A DNA stretch of 64,000 nt, taken from NCBI RefSeq assembly GCF_003369915.1, contig NC_046675.1, positions 4,650,001 through 4,714,000 of the forward strand, read 5' to 3'. The DNA is from Drosophila miranda. Taxonomy: Eukaryota; Arthropoda; Insecta; Diptera; Drosophilidae. The notes under the pieces are model-generated. The model ran no database searches and was not told where the DNA came from. It saw nothing but the letters and a program-made list of their open reading frames with translations. Position numbers and translations under genes: made by a program. Shown here piece after piece: positions 1 through 9,900 of the stretch. Position 1 is the stretch's first letter, and each line of letters starts with the position of its first letter.

Positions 1-1225
<1,225 letters not shown>

Positions 1226-3139
1226 TAGCATAGACTGGTCTCTGAGGAAGCCTCTACGCGTACGCCAATCGTAGTAGATGTCGAAACATAGCACAAAATG
1301 CGCAAATTTACCCCGAAATAGAGGTATTCAACAGCAGCAGCAGCAGCACATCGTAGCACAACCTAAAGAAAAAAAAAAACATAAAACAAAATAAAACAAA
1401 AAACCAAAATGGGTTTCTCTCCTCAGTTGACGCGCAAGAAGCACTTTTGAAATTGTATTTTTACATCAAATTTTCTAATGAAATTGCAAGCTGATTTCAC
1501 ACACAAACACGCATAAGTATAGTATCTTTATAAATGTTTCCAAAAAGACTCTTTCAAACCGAAACAAAGAAACACAAACACTAAGCACACACTAGAGCGT
1601 TACTTAATTGAAAATGTGGTATGCATAGAATACTGTACCACTTTACTAAACTTGGACAGACGACACGCCACGCTGGACAGGACAGCCGCAAGCCGCAAGC
1701 CGCAGATTGGTTTGCCATAGCACCCCCAAAAAGATAATGTTACTTAAATGCAAATGCTATACCTAGATATATAAATATATATAAAATTGATCACCCTATT
1801 ATACGCAGCAGCAGGCAGCACTTTGGATTGTAATATTTGTAAAGTAGTTTGTGCTCAACGGGGGACACACGCACTGGAAGAAGAAGGAGAAGAAGAAGGT
1901 TCTTCTAGTTAGCATTTTGTAGGGCAGTTAAGCAAATGACATGAATACTCGAAAATACTTGAATGCATTTTTTAAACAAATACTTAACAACACACACACA
2001 CAAATACATGCATAGACACACATACAGTACGTAGCATAAGCATACACGTGTACATACTCGTATGTGAGAGGTGTACATTTTAAAATTATTTATACGACTT
2101 TCCTAATTTTAATTGCCGCACACTTTTGCTACGCTTTTCATATAACATATAACATATGTATTGTTCTTGGACTCTATTTTTCTGTTGCCTAAGTTTAAGT
2201 TGGCCCGAAGGCCTCCCCGCCCTGGGAGGAAGTTATTACTGATATTTGTTTCGTCGTCATGCAATAAATTAACAACAAATTACGCTAACTAATGCTAATT
2301 CCTGCGAGATATCGATGTCGGCTAGTGTCTAAGTTTTGTGTAAACGTAGCGTAGGCATTTTGTAATTAGCAAAAACAAAGGAGGTGAAACGAATGAAAAG
2401 AGGAAAACCAATTGGAGAATTTATTATGTTAATATTGAGAATTAATTATAATTATTGCAATTGTTGGCCTCATCGTATGGGATGGCGGCCAAGTGCAACG
2501 TTTAGTTCCAATTCAATTGATTTTAGGCACAACTAGCAAATTTAAGGCATACATAGAATTGAACAACTACGAGTACGAGTATAACCAGCACAACAGAACG
2601 AAATGAAACGCATTCAAAGCAGACAGAATCGAACAGAACAGAACAGACAAATGCCATCAGCAGGCAGCAGGCAGCAAGCAGCCAGGCCAGGCCAGCCCCG
2701 CCCCGCCCCAGACTCACTCACTCAATTTAGCACTATAGCAATAAAGGAAAACCAAACCGAGCAAGCGCCGAAATATTTATCTATAGTAATTAAAGGCATA
2801 TTTATAGAGCATCGTAAATCGTAAATCGTAAATACCAGATATACATACTACATGCATACATACATACACACATAAATAAATCTACCCTCTAAGCGAAAGG
2901 AAATACAAACAAACACACAAGTCAAGAGATGAACATTCAAAAACAATAAACGTATTTAACTAACTTTTTGCCTTCTCTTTCATTCACTTTGCTCAGAGAA
3001 GAATAACTCTATTTGTGCTCTTGAGTTGACAGTAAATCAGAAAATACCATGGGCGTACAATGGCCGACATATTTGCGGCAATTCATTTCTTCCATCTGCC
3101 ACTGAGCTTATAATTAAACTGGACGTCTGGTTTGTTATC
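1226..3139 (+). other. Gprk2 3' UTR and downstream intergenic DNA
   Basis: There is no coding signal. The stretch is A/T-rich with A-runs, CA-rich runs and ACAT-type runs, as expected of a long fly 3' UTR. Possible AATAAA poly(A) signals occur at 2263-2268 and 2945-2950. The second would give a 3' UTR of about 1.7 kb. A GC-rich CAGCAGG/CCAGG patch lies at about 2660-2710. The actual 3' end cannot be fixed from sequence alone. Confidence 0.6.
2945..2950 (+). terminator. Candidate distal poly(A) signal of Gprk2
   Basis: A canonical AATAAA hexamer sits about 1.7 kb after the Gprk2 stop and about 190 bp before the tRNA. T-rich sequence follows within 30 bp (aactttttgcc). A second AATAAA at 2263-2268 could serve a shorter transcript. 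Confidence 0.4.
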
Positions 3140-3211
3140 TCCCATATTGTCTAGTGGTTAGGATACCCGGCTCTCACCCGGGAGGCCCGGGTTCAATTCC
3201 CGGTATGGGAA
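3140..3211 (+). tRNA. tRNA-Glu (anticodon CTC)
   Basis: A 72-nt cloverleaf. The acceptor arms TCCCATA and TATGGGA pair, and the discriminator base is A. The D-arm contains TAGTGGTTAGG (box A). The anticodon stem CCCGG/CCGGG closes the loop CTCTCAC with anticodon CTC at 3173-3175, decoding GAG. The T-arm GGGTTCAATTCCC contains box B (GGTTCAATTCC). There is no intron and no encoded CCA, as in eukaryotes. It is a single intact copy between two convergent protein genes. Confidence 0.97.
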
Positions 3212-3569
3212 ACTGTAAAAGGTTTCTTTTTTTCCTCTTTTTTTTGCCAAGAATCATTTTGTTTGTAAAATCTTTTGGTGTTGGATTTATATAAAGCCTT
3301 GTTCAAATATTTAGACACTGAATTCTCCTTAGGCTTCTAGGTACATATAATTGCATACTTTCTGGCTGGTCGGAGATTATTTATTGGAAATTAATGAAGT
3401 ATCTTTTGGGATGTGATTTGTACAGTCGAATATGGAATATAGCGAATCTCATGAGGAATTCGTTATACGGAAAGTTTTTAATTGATTCCCCAACCTAAAC
3501 GATGTAAGTTATTTTGTATTTTATTTCATACCACATCACCTGTTAAAACTATCTTAAATGCAACTTAAA
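3212..3569. other. Short intergenic spacer between tRNA-Glu and the Loxl1 3' end
   Basis: A/T-rich, with no reading frame that looks coding. Apart from the Pol III terminator runs at its left edge it probably holds the 3' UTR of Loxl1 (minus strand). I see no other structure in it. Confidence 0.5.
3227..3233 (+). terminator. RNA polymerase III terminator of the tRNA gene
   Basis: A run of seven T begins 16 bases after the tRNA discriminator base. A second run of eight T follows at 3238-3245. T-runs of four or more end Pol III transcripts. Confidence 0.85.
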
Positions 3570-4729
3570 CTATATTTTAAACCACAATGGCGAACGTCGG
3601 CAGTTGAAAATCCTCGTCGTTTCGTGGACGCCCGTATAATCAAGAACGCATTCGGCCCCGTTGTTCTCGAAGGATATTTCGCCCAGCTTGTACTCAGGAT
3701 TGAGGGCAACCCGCAGGATATACCGCCGATTGACCGGCACCCGGGTCACGTCCACCCACTGACAGTCGAGGACATCGGTGTAGGTGTCTGAACAGCCCAC
3801 AGAGATGCCTACCAATAGATGAAATTTCGTTTAAGACGTTGCTCCATGACGACAACCGATTCGAACTTACCCTGAGTGGTGTTGCCACAAGTGTACTTCC
3901 TGGAGAAGCCTGGCTTGCACTCCGTGTCCATCAGGCAGAAGGAGGCCTTGTGCCCCTGGGCCACCTTCTTGTAGTTCAGATCGTACACATCGAATGTGGC
4001 AAAGACATTCATGCTGTGGTAGTGCCTGTGGCACTGATGCCACACCCAATCCTTGTAGTTGGCATACGGACTCACGTCAGCATTTCCCACATTGGTGGCC
4101 TTGACGGAGAAACGCAGCAGGATTCTCTCCGCATGCGGCTTCGTTTGCCGTATGACGTACGCGTCCGCCGACAAGCAGTGCTCCTCCATGGCGCAGGTGA
4201 GTCGCGACATGGGCACCGACTCCAGGCGGGCGGTTCTTTCAATGTCGGCAAGGCCAATTTCGAGATCAGCCGAGTGGCCTACGCATGCCACGACGGTTAT
4301 ATTCCTATTCCGGGCATCACAAATGTTCGGATAACGCGACTCCCGCGTGCATTCGGCCAGGCGCCGCTCTGTGCCTCGACAGAGGGTGCCCACCATGCCC
4401 CAAGGATACCTTCTGTTGTCCCCATGCTCCGTGTTCTGAGTGGCCTTTGAGGCAAAGCCTAGTCCCAGCTGCCGGCACACGACATTCGCCTCCCGCATGC
4501 TCCAACTGGTGCTGCAAATGCTGCCCCAAGTGGCGCCAAAGTCGAAGCTCACCTCGACGCGACCCTCCCTCAAAACTCTGACCCCGCCGCGAGTTTCCTT
4601 ATTGGTGGCGAGCCGCACCATCATGTTCCTGTGATTGTTCTGGACGTTCAGGCGACTGTTGGCTCGACAGCAGCTCAATCCGAGCACCAGCAGCAGCGGC
4701 AGTAATAGGAGCAGGCGTTGCGATTCCAT
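3570..4729 (-). CDS. Loxl1: Lysyl oxidase-like 1 (SRCR plus copper amine-oxidase catalytic domain)
   Basis: Secreted copper enzyme that oxidises peptidyl-lysine to allysine for extracellular-matrix cross-linking (family knowledge). There are two exons, 4729-3871 and 3808-3570, with a 62-bp intron. They join in frame (CAG G|GC) to about 365 residues. In order: a signal peptide (residues 1 to about 24, leucine-rich), one SRCR domain (about 38-150), then the catalytic domain. Its copper site WHQCHRHYH is at 230-238. The two residues that form the lysine tyrosylquinone cofactor are present: Lys261 in GHKASFCL and Tyr296 in DTY just before DCQWVDVT. Their 35-residue spacing equals that of vertebrate LOX. 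A single SRCR distinguishes it from Loxl2-type proteins. The start ATG at 4729 begins the signal peptide and is the only sensible choice. Confidence 0.95.
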
Positions 4730-4742
4730 GGAAAATCAGGTG

Positions 4743-4767
4743 GTGTCTGGCAAGGGGCGCCAGACAC
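4743..4767 (-). promoter_or_regulatory. Perfect inverted repeat just upstream of the Loxl1 ATG
   Basis: Nine-base arms (GTGTCTGGC at 4743-4751, GCCAGACAC at 4759-4767) are separated by seven bases. The element ends 13 bp before the start codon. A palindromic GCTTTAAAGC with a TATA-like TTTAAA lies about 10 bp further upstream. In RNA the arms could form a stable hairpin in the 5' UTR; in DNA they could be a dyad binding site at the promoter. Function is inference. Confidence 0.35.
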
Positions 4768-5046
4768 TCAAGCAGCTTTAAAGCAAGCTGAAACAATGCC
4801 CCTCTGGCAACAACTGGGGAATGGGGCTACATATGTAGGAGGTATATTGTGCGTAGTATTGCCCCTGCGGCCGACCCACATCTGGTCGGCTAATTGCACG
4901 GGCTACGTTTTTGCGGGAACACGTTTGTAAACAAAACTCAGCTGGCAAAATGCCTATTCTGAGCGCATGGGTGTGTTGTGTGTGTTTTTTCTGTTTCGGG
5001 TATGGAGTGCAATCGTTAACAACAAATTCGGTGCTCCGTGCGACTG
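4768..5046. other. Intergenic spacer between Loxl1 and the MTR-1-P isomerase gene
   Basis: No coding signal. It must contain the Loxl1 promoter (minus strand, right side of Loxl1) and the 3' UTR of the next minus-strand gene. A TATA-like TTTAAA is at about 4778-4783, 50 bp upstream of the Loxl1 ATG. TG-rich sequence lies at about 4971-4987. Confidence 0.45.
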
Positions 5047-6875
5047 TTATGTTTCAAGCAGCTTGGTAATCGCCTCTTTCAGTTGCGCCGGCTGGAAGAC
5101 GCCACGTTCCGTGATGATGCCCGTGATCAGGGAGGCGGGCGTCACATCGAAGGCGGGGTTCCAGCAGTTGATGCCCGGTGCGGCAATCCGATGCTCGCCC
5201 ACATGGGTCATTTCCCGATCGGGCCGTTCCTCGATGATGATGTGGTCGCCGCTGGGTATATGCAAATCGATGGAGGTCAGGGGGGCGGCCACAAAAAAGG
5301 GGACACCGTGATGCTTGGCCACCACCGCAATCTGGTAGGTTCCGATCTTGTTGGCCGTGTCGCCATTAGCCGCTACCTGCAAAGAGTGGGTGCAAACGCT
5401 TAGATGAAATATCTATTTTGATCGATGTACGTGATGCACTCACGCGATCCGCTCCCACAACGACGGCTGCCACATTCTTGGCTCGCAGCAGGGCCGCCAC
5501 CATGCTGTCCAGCACCAGGGTGGCGGGGAATTTCTCGTGCACCAGCTCATAGGCGGTAAGCCGAGCACCTTGGTTGTACGGCCGTGTCTCTGTGCAGTAT
5601 ACGTGCTCTGCGGATGGATGATTCGGTGATTAATTGTTGTCACGCTAGCGATTTGAATGCTCTAAGATACTCACCCAACTTTCCGAGCTCACTCAGCTGA
5701 CGTACAACGCCCAGAGCCGTGCCATAGCCCGCTGTGGCCAGTGATCCCGTGTTGCAGTGGGTAAGAACACGCACTGGACCGGCCATCGGCGCTCCGGCCG
5801 CCGCAGCCACAAGCTGGAGAATGGCCTTGGCCCCGTGGGCACCGATCGCGCGATTATCGGCAATGTCTTTCTTGAGCATCGCCTCGGTGGCATTCAGGAA
5901 TCTTTAATTACATGGGAATATTTGGCTGCACCTGGCTTTGGGTTGCTTTGCATAGCGACGTTGTTACCTTTGCTTCATGGCCGCCACGTCGACGTTGTCA
6001 TCCTTGGTCAGGTCATTGGCCAGCGAAAGTAGTTCGTCGGCGGCCATTTTCATGTTGACTGCCGTCGGCCGGGCCGAAACCAAATAGTTCAGCTTCCCCT
6101 CGAGCTCCTGCCGCAGCGATTTCTTGCTGTCGAACTCCTCCGGGTGGATCTCGACGGCCAGCGACAGGCAACCCACAATGGCAATGGCGGGGGCTCCTCG
6201 CACCTAGAAGAGCAATAAAAGGTAGACAGATGAGAGAGAGAGCACGAGTGGGGGATTAGTTATAGCCGTATCTCTGCTTATCTGGTGGTGACGTTGCGAA
6301 AAATTAAGAAAACAGTTTACATTGTATTATGTGGGGTGCTTCACGTGATAAGAGGTCCGCGTGCTCTTTGCATAAGTGATCTATCTCTTGGTTATTGGAG
6401 GAGCAGCACTTTGGGGTTTGGGGGCCACTCGGGCCATTAGCCCAGTACTAAGAGGTCTTCCGCCACAGCCCCCTTATCCGCCGTGCCCCACGGGTGGCCA
6501 CACGGCCGGGTGGGGAGCAGGGAGTAGGTTTATTTTTGGCAAGCAAGCAAGCGTTTTTAAAAATTTTTAATTTCAATTACGTTATTTATAGCCAAGCGCA
6601 ATAGACAACCGACAAGCGACAAACGACAAACGACGCGATCACGGCACAGATTAAGAAATGTACCAATAAGAATTTTAATGGCATGTGCCACCGTTGCCCC
6701 CTAATGTATGTGTGTGCCACTCTATGGTGCATGCCACACTCACCTGCATCTTGTTGATGACCTTCCAGCCGTCCTCCACACCGCGGACGGGCAGGTACTT
6801 GGACTGCACCGGCAGCAGCAGCTGGTCCAGTATCTCCAGGCTGCCCCGAGTGTATTTGATCGATTGTAGACTCAT
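5047..6875 (-). CDS. CG11334: Methylthioribose-1-phosphate isomerase
   Basis: Cytosolic aldose-ketose isomerase of the methionine salvage pathway. It converts 5-methylthioribose-1-phosphate to the ribulose form and belongs to the eIF2B-alpha-like fold (family knowledge). Five exons on the minus strand are 6875-6744, 6203-5968, 5901-5675, 5607-5444 and 5376-5047. All have GT-AG borders, and they join in frame to 362 residues, the usual family length. Family signatures are [11 protein letters not shown] after exon 1, [19 protein letters not shown] with the candidate catalytic Cys172, and [18 protein letters not shown] with candidate catalytic Asp252 and the substrate-binding NGDTANK. C-terminal [16 protein letters not shown] is typical. 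Intron 1 is the longest (540 bp). It is transcribed away from CG11333, leaving a shared upstream region of about 2.2 kb. Orthology to D. melanogaster CG11334 rests on protein recognition and gene order. Confidence 0.95.
6204..6743 (-). other. Intron 1 of the MTR-1-P isomerase gene
   Basis: A 540-bp intron whose splice sites read CAG|gtgagt and ctcttctag|GTG on the minus strand. It contains a run of A/T and repeated CGACAAACGACAAACGAC-type sequence at about 6608-6634. I see no second gene in it. Confidence 0.7.
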
Positions 6876-6998
6876 CTCGCTTCGTTTTGTACTATATATA
6901 TTATAGATGTGTGTTTCTGGAATGGGGAGTGGATCATTAGCCGATGACTACGAGCAGACTGGAATGGGGTGTTCTATGGGCTGTGGACAACCCACATT

Positions 6999-7006
6999 TA
7001 TCGATG
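6999..7006. promoter_or_regulatory. DRE-like site upstream of the MTR-1-P isomerase gene
   Basis: TATCGATG matches seven of eight bases of the fly DNA-replication-related element TATCGATA. It lies about 125 bp upstream of the start codon of the minus-strand gene. DREs (DREF sites) are a common core-promoter element of housekeeping genes, which suits a metabolic enzyme. Function is inferred from motif and position only. Confidence 0.4.
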
Positions 7007-8238
7007 CGTCGCGCGTCACAATATTCTAATGGAGCAGTGGCCCGAGAATTAATGGGAATCGAGCAGTTATTAATCGAACGGGACCGCCTACGTCCGTGAA
7101 TTGCGACGTCTGCCAGGCAAACGGATCAGTGAGCAACTGAATGCGAGGCGACGGGCGCTACGTACGGCCCCCCATTCAGGGGGCGTCAAAAGAGAGAGCG
7201 TGTACGACAGAGGAAGAGGCAACAGCAGCGGCAGCGCCATCGACGATTAATTCATCTTGGCACATTGGCTGCTACTGGCGCTGGCGCTGTTCTGGCTGTC
7301 GCTCTGCTTCCGTCGCTGCTGCCGCTGCGTTGCCAATTGATAAAGGCTTTGCTTTGATCGAATTAGCTCCGCTGCAGCTGCCTCTGGCTCTGTTGACGCT
7401 GAATTTTCTTGATGACAATTCATAATGAAATGCGCGGCAGGCAGCAAATGAATCGCATAGATCATCAGAGCAAATGTTATTAAGCAACACCGAATGATTC
7501 GGGCCGGTAATTAATGCTTCTGCAATTTGTTGGGCTGCTCTGCTTTGCGTTTGTGACATGACAGGATGTTTGCCTTGGTCCAGTGCCAAGAACTTGTGTA
7601 AAACTTGTTAATTTGGCCAATATGCTTTATCATGTAGCTGTCTGCCGCATTCAACAGATGGTTGCCGCTAATCGTAACCTCACACACACCACAGGCCAGC
7701 AGGCAGTGAGAGAGAGAAGCAAAGGTGGCCGCTCAGGTAAATTTTGGTTATGAAACAATCCAATTAGAGCAATTGTCTTCACTTTTGGCTCTTTTGCGGA
7801 GCAAAACTCACCTGTTGGCCACCAATTGAGTATCAGTACATCGGTGTTTTGGCTTAAATAATTAATAAATTCTATGGCTTTGCGGTGTGGTCTCGTCACT
7901 TTCTCTCTCTCTCTCTCTCTCTCTCCTTAGCCGGCGGTGGCGATGGCCAAAACAACGTCGCACGTGTTTGTTATCGTCATGAATTACATACAATGTAGTA
8001 TTAGGATTTTTTGTCGGCAAAAGTTTAACTACTTGAGGTATATGGCGGAAAATATCAACGATTGTAAATTCTTCTTGTAGATTCATGCTATCCCTCCTTT
8101 TAACTTGCGAAAAACCCCCACGAATCTTTCCCCTGAACTGCGCTAAAATGTATAAAATTTTCTTTATTTTCGGTGGAATATTAAAATACTCCCTGAGTTT
8201 ACAATGGGTTAATCGTTCTCCGTCAATGATTGGAAACC
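7007..8238. other. Intergenic region between divergent CG11334 and CG11333
   Basis: No supported gene. The left part carries CAGCAG/GCTGCT-rich low-complexity sequence (about 7215-7400), which opens spurious frames. A CT dinucleotide run lies at 7902-7925. The right part is A/T-rich and grades into the 180-bp repeat. Confidence 0.6.
7902..7925 (+). repeat. CT/GA dinucleotide microsatellite
   Basis: Twelve uninterrupted CT units. On the minus strand this is a GAGAG run, the binding sequence class of Trithorax-like/GAGA factor and CLAMP. It may be only a microsatellite. Confidence 0.9.
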
Positions 8239-8625
8239 TTGCTCAATTTTGATGTTCCCTCAAATATTACTACCTAGGTAGAATATTTAGCCATGCCCAC
8301 ATAATTTTATACAATTAATGAACCTATTTTCTGATTGACTGGCTTATTTTAAACACCTGCTTTTGTTGGATTTAGTCTAAAAAAAGTCAAGACAAACGAA
8401 AGAGTATAGTCGTTCATATTGCTCAATTTAGAGATTCCGTTTAATAATTCTGGCTAACTAAAGCCCTTAGTTTCGACCACATAATTTTACGCCATTAATG
8501 AATACATTTTCTACAAGATGCGTTAGTTTTTAGTCCTTGCTTTTATTGTATTTTGACTAAAACAAGGTTTAAACAAACAAGGTTTAAATATAAACAAAAA
8601 CAGTCGCAATGTTGCTGATATTTTA
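8239..8625. repeat. Diverged 180-bp tandem repeat, two units plus a partial third
   Basis: Position n and n+180 match over long stretches. TTGCTCAATTT occurs at 8239 and 8419. CCACATAATTTTA occurs at 8297 and 8477, followed by ATTAATGAA in both. The A/C-rich tail with CCTGCTTTTGTTG versus CCTTGCTTTTATTG also keeps the 180-bp register. The second unit carries a 15-bp internal duplication (ACAAGGTTTAAA at 8562 and 8577). The partial third start (AGTCGCAATGTTGCTGATATTT, about 8602) is accordingly shifted to 194 bp. A/T-rich throughout and with no coding capacity. This could be a minisatellite-like or transposon-derived fragment; I do not recognise the family. Confidence 0.75.
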
Positions 8626-8853
8626 AGAAATGATATACCTTTGTATACCCTATTTCGTTAATTTTATATGAAGATAAAACGAAATTTATAAAGACCTTTT
8701 CTCAAATTGATATTTTTTAGACATATTCATGTATTATATTATCTTGTATATATTTATCTCGATCCTGATACCTACGGAGCCTGGGATGACAAACATTCTC
8801 TCAATTCTATAATATCCTTTTCCCTAGGGTATGCGGTGTGCTTGTTCGCGGCT

Positions 8854-8864
8854 CAGTGTGACCG
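8854..8864 (-). promoter_or_regulatory. Core-promoter Motif 1 (M1BP site) of CG11333
   Basis: The minus strand reads CGGTCACACTG, a perfect match to the fly core-promoter Motif 1 consensus YGGTCACACTR. It lies 237 bp upstream of the CG11333 start codon. Motif 1 marks TATA-less, broadly expressed promoters. Confidence 0.7.
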
Positions 8865-8975
8865 AACTTTTGTTGTCCATTTCGCATAAAAGAAAATACC
8901 CATAAATATACTATTTCTGGTAGATTATTTAATATCAAAGCGCGCTAGTGCGAAAGTTGTAGCCTACTCGGTCCG

Positions 8976-8990
8976 CCGCTAGGTGGCGTC
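8976..8990 (+). promoter_or_regulatory. CTCF-like site upstream of CG11333
   Basis: CCGCTAGGTGGCGTC closely matches the conserved core of the CTCF motif (CCGC.AGGTGGCG). It sits in a GC-rich island at 8940-9000, about 110 bp upstream of the CG11333 start. It falls between the compact gene cluster on the left and the long desert on the right, a plausible insulator position. Binding is inferred from motif only. Confidence 0.5.
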
Positions 8991-9100
8991 GATTGCGCGC
9001 TAAATTTGAAAGATGATGCTTTGGAGCAAATGTTATTTTAGTTAAAACATGATGTAACAGATTCAAATTTACACAAAAATAAAAACTAGTCCGTGCAAGC

Positions 9101-9861
9101 ATGAGAAAAGCGATCGGTTCGTCTCTTTACCGTCTTCAGCCAGAGAAAACCCTGTTTATGCAATGCGATATCCAGGAGAAGTTCAAACCGGCCATACCGC
9201 TGATGAATGCGCTCATAGAAAACACCAAGAAATTGGTAAGCCAGCAGGAGACAGCAAAAGTGACAAGATAATGGGCGGAATCTAATGAATTTACATTGCA
9301 GTTGGCAGCTGGCAAGATCCTCAAGGTGCCCCTTCTGGTGACCGAACAATATCCCGAGAGGCTGGGCAAGACCATCTCCGAGCTGGACATTCAGCATGCC
9401 TGCGCCAACATACCAAAGACCAAGTTCAGCATGATCGTGGAGCCGATCAAGAAGAATATGGTTGACATTTTCAGCGGCAAGCCGCAGACGGTGGTTCTCT
9501 TTGGCCTGGAGGTGGGTTCTTTCCTGCAGGTTCTTTCTTGCAGATTCACGTACGAACGTATCCGCTCCTCCCCCTCCTCTAGACCCACATCTGTGTGGAG
9601 CAAACGGCCTTTGACCTGATCAACAACAAGGTGGATGTGTGGCTGGTCGCCGACTGCTGTGCCTCGCGTCTCAATCAGGACCGGGACCTTGCTCTGGAGC
9701 GCCTGCGGGACATTGGATGCGTGATAACCAGCGCGGAGAGCGTGATGTTCAATCTGCTAAACAGCAAGGATCACCAGGCGTTCAAGCAGGTCTCGGCGCT
9801 GGTCAGGAAAGTTTCGGCGGATGTCCAGCTCTGGCAACGCACAAAGACGACAAAGAAGTGA
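9101..9861 (+). CDS. CG11333: Isochorismatase-family cysteine hydrolase (ISOC2-like)
   Basis: Small alpha/beta hydrolase of the isochorismatase superfamily; the substrate in animals is not established. Three exons, 9101-9235, 9302-9511 and 9583-9861, have GT-AG introns of 66 and 71 bp and give 207 residues. The family's Asp-Lys-Cys catalytic triad is visible: Asp23 in FMQCDIQ, a Lys in PKTKFSM (Lys86 is the best candidate) and Cys119 in GLETHICVEQTA. Length equals that of ISOCHORISMATASE DOMAIN-CONTAINING 2 proteins. The start at 9101 gives MRKAIGSSLYRLQ, typical of the fly orthologue. Motif 1 and a CTCF-like site lie just upstream. Orthology to CG11333 is supported by its position next to CG11334. 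Confidence 0.93.
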
Positions 9862-9894
9862 CCCCAGCGGCTCCTTTTGATGTTTGCTTTGCCT

Positions 9895-9900
9895 ATTAAA
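9895..9900 (+). terminator. Candidate poly(A) signal of CG11333
   Basis: ATTAAA, the commonest variant poly(A) hexamer, lies 34 bp after the stop codon. A G/T-rich stretch follows at about 9912-9940. This would give a very short 3' UTR. Confidence 0.6.

Noticed and set aside
7141..7425. 94-codon frame upstream of CG11333
   Set aside because: Alanine/threonine-rich translation of CAGCAG-like DNA; no gene structure around it.
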